DNA of 23,428 nucleotides, taken from assembly GCA_031549175.1 (NCBI GenBank), contig JAVBQH010000128.1, positions 1 through 23,428 of the forward strand, in the 5' to 3' direction. Below the pieces are notes generated by a model. The model searched no databases, was not told the origin of the DNA, and saw only the letters and a list, made by a program, of their open reading frames with translations. How positions within the stretch are numbered: position 1 is the stretch's first letter; every line of letters begins with the position of its first letter. Below, in pieces: positions 21,293 through 23,428 of this stretch. Source of the stretch: WRIS01 sp031549175 (lineage in GTDB: Bacteria; Actinomycetota; Coriobacteriia; Coriobacteriales; Eggerthellaceae). Made by a program: the position numbers and the translations under genes.

Positions 21293-22059
21293 CAGAAGCA
21301 GGCCTCGACAAGCTGGGTGAAGCTCTTTGCGTCAAGGCTGGCGCCGCCGACAAGCCCGCCGTCGATGTTCTCCATAGCAAGGAGCATCTCGACGTTGCCG
21401 GGATTCATAGAGCCTCCGTAGAGGACGCGCAGCTTTGCGGCAGTGTCAGGGCCGAACATTTCGGCCATGGTCGTACGGATCGCGGCACAGACCTCGTCGG
21501 CCTGCTCCGGCGTCGCCGTGCGTCCGGTGCCGATCGCCCAGATGGGCTCATAGGCTATGACGCACTTGGAGGCGTCTTCGGCATCAAGACCAGCAAAGGC
21601 GGCCTTTACCTGGGCGCACACGAACTCGAGCGTCGTGCCCCCATCGCGCACGGCCAAAGATTCCCCCACGCAGACGATCGCGCCCAGGCCGCCCGACACC
21701 AATGCCTTGACCTTCTTGTTGACCATCTCATCGGTCTCTCCGAATATCTCGCGGCGCTCGGAATGGCCGACGATCGAATAGGCGCATCCGATCTCCTTCA
21801 CCATTCGCACCGATATCTCACCGGTGTATGCCCCGCTTTCCTCCCAAAACACGTTTTGAGAGGCGACCTTGATCTTCGCCTTGTCGAAATCGAGCACGGT
21901 TATCGCGGGCTTCAAGTCGATTGCCGGAGGACAGAGCACGACGTCGATATCCGCCCACTTCTTGTCATATTGGTTCGATATCTCCTGGGTCAACACGACG
22001 GCCTCGGCTATCGTGTTGTTCATCTTCCAGTTTCCCGCCATCATGGGTATGCGTTCCAT
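21292..22059 (-). CDS. tpiA: triosephosphate isomerase
   Basis: The enzyme interconverts dihydroxyacetone phosphate and glyceraldehyde 3-phosphate. The 255 aa are normal length. Catalytic residues are Lys12 in AGNWKMN, His99 in IVGHSERR, and Glu171 in IAYEPIWAIGTG, followed by the flexible loop and the phosphate-binding LYGGSMNPGN and GGLVGGASLDA. The start ATG at 22059 has AGGGA about 7 nt upstream; the longer frame into pgk is not coding. It lies 26 nt after pgk and overlaps gpmI by one base. Confidence 0.98.
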   Translation of the reverse strand: MERIPMMAGNWKMNNTIAEAVVLTQEISNQYDKKWADIDVVLCPPAIDLKPAITVLDFDKAKIKVASQNVFWEESGAYTGEISVRMVKEIGCAYSIVGHSERREIFGETDEMVNKKVKALVSGGLGAIVCVGESLAVRDGGTTLEFVCAQVKAAFAGLDAEDASKCVIAYEPIWAIGTGRTATPEQADEVCAAIRTTMAEMFGPDTAAKLRVLYGGSMNPGNVEMLLAMENIDGGLVGGASLDAKSFTQLVEACF

Positions 22060-22085
22060 ATCGTGTCCCTTCGTGTCAGATTGCC

Positions 22086-23270
22086 TTATTGTAAGGCTTC
22101 GACGCCCGGCAAGGCCTCGCCTTGGACAAGCTCCATAGAAGCACCGCCGCCGGTGGATATAAAGGTCATCTTGCCTGCCAGCCCGAACTTGTTTACGGCT
22201 GCGACGCTGTCGCCGCCTCCGATGATCGTGTCGGCCTCCTTGTTGTCCGCGACAGCCTCGGCCACCGTCCTCGTGCCCGCCTCGAAGGCCTTCATCTCGA
22301 AGACGCCCATGGGGCCGTTCCAAAAGACCGTCCTGGCACCGGCGATTGCTTCGGCATAGCTTCTTGCAGTCTCTGGGCCGATGTCGAGCCCCATCATATC
22401 ATCAGGGATTTCGTCAGCAGGTACCGTTGCCGTCCGCGCGTCGGCCGCAAAGCGGTCGGCGACTACGACGTCTGAGGGAAGAAGTATCCGCACGCCTTCG
22501 CGCTCTGCACGCTCAAGCGTCTCGCGGCTCCGATCGATCCAGTCCTCTTCTTTAAGCGATGTCCCCACCTGCCTGCCTTGGGCCATAAGGAAGGTGAAGC
22601 ACATCCCCCCGCCGATGATGAGCGTGTCGCAGGTGTCGATCAGGGCATCGATGACCTTGATCTTGTCAGAGACCTTGGAGCCTCCCAATATGGCCACGAA
22701 GGGCTTTTTGGGGTCCTCGAGCATCCTGGTAAGCGTCTCCACCTCACGCATAAGGAGGAAGCCCGCATAGGCCGGCAGCAGGTGGGCGACGCCCTCCGTC
22801 GAGGCATGCGCACGATGGGCCGTACCGAAGGCGTCATTCACATACACTTCTCCGAGGGCGGCGAGCTCTGCGCTGAACACGGCATCGTTTTTCTTCTCGC
22901 GGCCGTCGAAGCGGAGGTTCTCAAGCAAAAGGACCTGCCCGTCTTCGAGCGCCTGCGCCTTTGTTCGTGCGTCTTCGCCGACCGTGTCCGAGGCGAAGAG
23001 GACCGGCTTTCCCATGAGCGCGCCCAGGCGGGCGGCGGCGGGTGCAAGCGAATAGTCCGCCTCGAAGCCCGTACCCCCGGGGCGGCCGAGATGGCTCATG
23101 AGGATCACGCGGGCACCTTGTGCAACCAGGTAGCCGATGGTGGGCAAGGCGGCATGTATCCGCGTGTCGTCTCCTACAACGCCGTCTTCGACGGGTACGT
23201 TGAAGTCGACGCGGACCAAGACGCGCTTCCCGGAGACATCGGCAGATTCGATCGATTTGATTTCAGGCAA
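22086..23270 (-). CDS. pgk: phosphoglycerate kinase
   Basis: The enzyme transfers phosphate from 1,3-bisphosphoglycerate to ADP, a substrate-level ATP step of glycolysis. The 394 aa match the family. Motifs are RVDFNVP (residues 20-26), SHLGRP (59-64), LLENLRF, NDAFGTAHRAHAST, AILGGSKVSDKI, WNGPMGVFE, and the nucleotide-site IIGGGDSVAAV and STGGGASME. The start is TTG at 23270 with GGGAGG 8 nt upstream. It is the first gene of the pgk-tpiA-gpmI run; gap often lies upstream, beyond the window edge, but that cannot be seen. Confidence 0.98.
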   Translation of the reverse strand: MPEIKSIESADVSGKRVLVRVDFNVPVEDGVVGDDTRIHAALPTIGYLVAQGARVILMSHLGRPGGTGFEADYSLAPAAARLGALMGKPVLFASDTVGEDARTKAQALEDGQVLLLENLRFDGREKKNDAVFSAELAALGEVYVNDAFGTAHRAHASTEGVAHLLPAYAGFLLMREVETLTRMLEDPKKPFVAILGGSKVSDKIKVIDALIDTCDTLIIGGGMCFTFLMAQGRQVGTSLKEEDWIDRSRETLERAEREGVRILLPSDVVVADRFAADARTATVPADEIPDDMMGLDIGPETARSYAEAIAGARTVFWNGPMGVFEMKAFEAGTRTVAEAVADNKEADTIIGGGDSVAAVNKFGLAGKMTFISTGGGASMELVQGEALPGVEALQ

Positions 23271-23383
23271 TTCTTAATCCTCCCATTCAAGTTTGCGTGC
23301 ATGAGGGTTCGGCCCCGTCGCACACCCCGGTGCGCATAGGGCCCAGACCCCGTGCACGCCTCAGGCAAACGCCAGCGGGCGAG

Positions 23384-23414
23384 AAACGGGCAGGCGATGG
23401 ATGCCTGCCCGTTT
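23384..23414 (-). terminator. hairpin upstream of pgk, possible terminator of the preceding gene
   Basis: A perfect 12-bp stem (23384-23395 with 23403-23414) closes a 7-nt loop. The minus-strand tail (TTTCTCG) is a weak T-tract. It would end a leftward gene lying beyond the window. The remaining leader 23271-23383 also holds GCGTGCA/TGCACGC (23295-23359) and no gene. Confidence 0.55.
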
Positions 23415-23428
23415 GGCTTGTTCCGATG

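Noticed and set aside
19895..21421. 508-codon plus-strand open frame opposite gpmI
   Set aside because: It is antisense to a confidently identified gpmI, with shadow composition and no family match.
22060..22323. Long N-terminal extension of the tpiA frame
   Set aside because: It overlaps pgk in another frame and has an Arg/Gly-rich shadow composition; the true start MERIPMMAGNWK is at 22059.

Overview
This is a GC-rich bacterial chromosome segment (high fifties percent GC by eye). GTG and TTG start codons are common and all four tRNA genes encode their own CCA end. The protein set suggests an anaerobic, gut-type actinobacterium of the class Coriobacteriia, perhaps Eggerthellaceae: acetate fermentation genes, BspA-type leucine-rich surface proteins with sortase-like tails, and a Clostridia/Coriobacteriia-type radical SAM protein. 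That placement is an inference from protein flavour, not from a marker search. Most of the window is ordinary core genome.

Left part (1-7,200). The 3' part of pta (phosphotransacetylase) runs rightwards and converges on ackA (acetate kinase). The pta reading frame is broken by an in-frame TAG at 49-51, where the family normally has a sense codon, usually Lys. A palindromic repeat (777-940) fills the gap between the two genes and contains a hairpin. Leftward from 6,210 run rnd (RNase D), a membrane zinc metallopeptidase, xseA-xseB (exonuclease VII), a HIT-family hydrolase and then ackA. A diacylglycerol-kinase-like gene diverges from rnd.

Middle (7,270-10,750). A TerC-family membrane protein lies behind a yybP-ykoY (manganese) riboswitch. 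The P1 stem of the riboswitch overlaps the left arm of an intrinsic terminator, so a ligand-stabilised ON switch is predicted. Divergent from it are an unidentified single-pass membrane protein and two small unidentified proteins. tRNA-Val(GAC) and a PhnB-like VOC protein follow on the minus strand.

Surface-protein region (10,980-15,000). Two paralogous BspA-type LRR proteins are encoded convergently on either side of tRNA-Gly(GCC) and tRNA-Cys(GCA). Each tRNA is followed by a strong intrinsic terminator. Both proteins end in a C-terminal wall-sorting-like signal that departs from LPXTG (APATGD and LSATGD).

Right part (15,180-23,428). A Nudix hydrolase, a radical SAM protein, a HAD hydrolase overlapping a zinc-type cation diffusion facilitator, a second copy of the palindromic repeat, and tRNA-Leu(GAG) are followed by the leftward glycolytic cluster pgk-tpiA-gpmI and then secG, which has its own promoter. 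tpiA and gpmI overlap as TGATG.

I did not find a clearly new multi-gene system. The points most worth a second look are the amber codon in pta, the two-copy palindromic element, the riboswitch architecture and the BspA pair around the tRNA genes.
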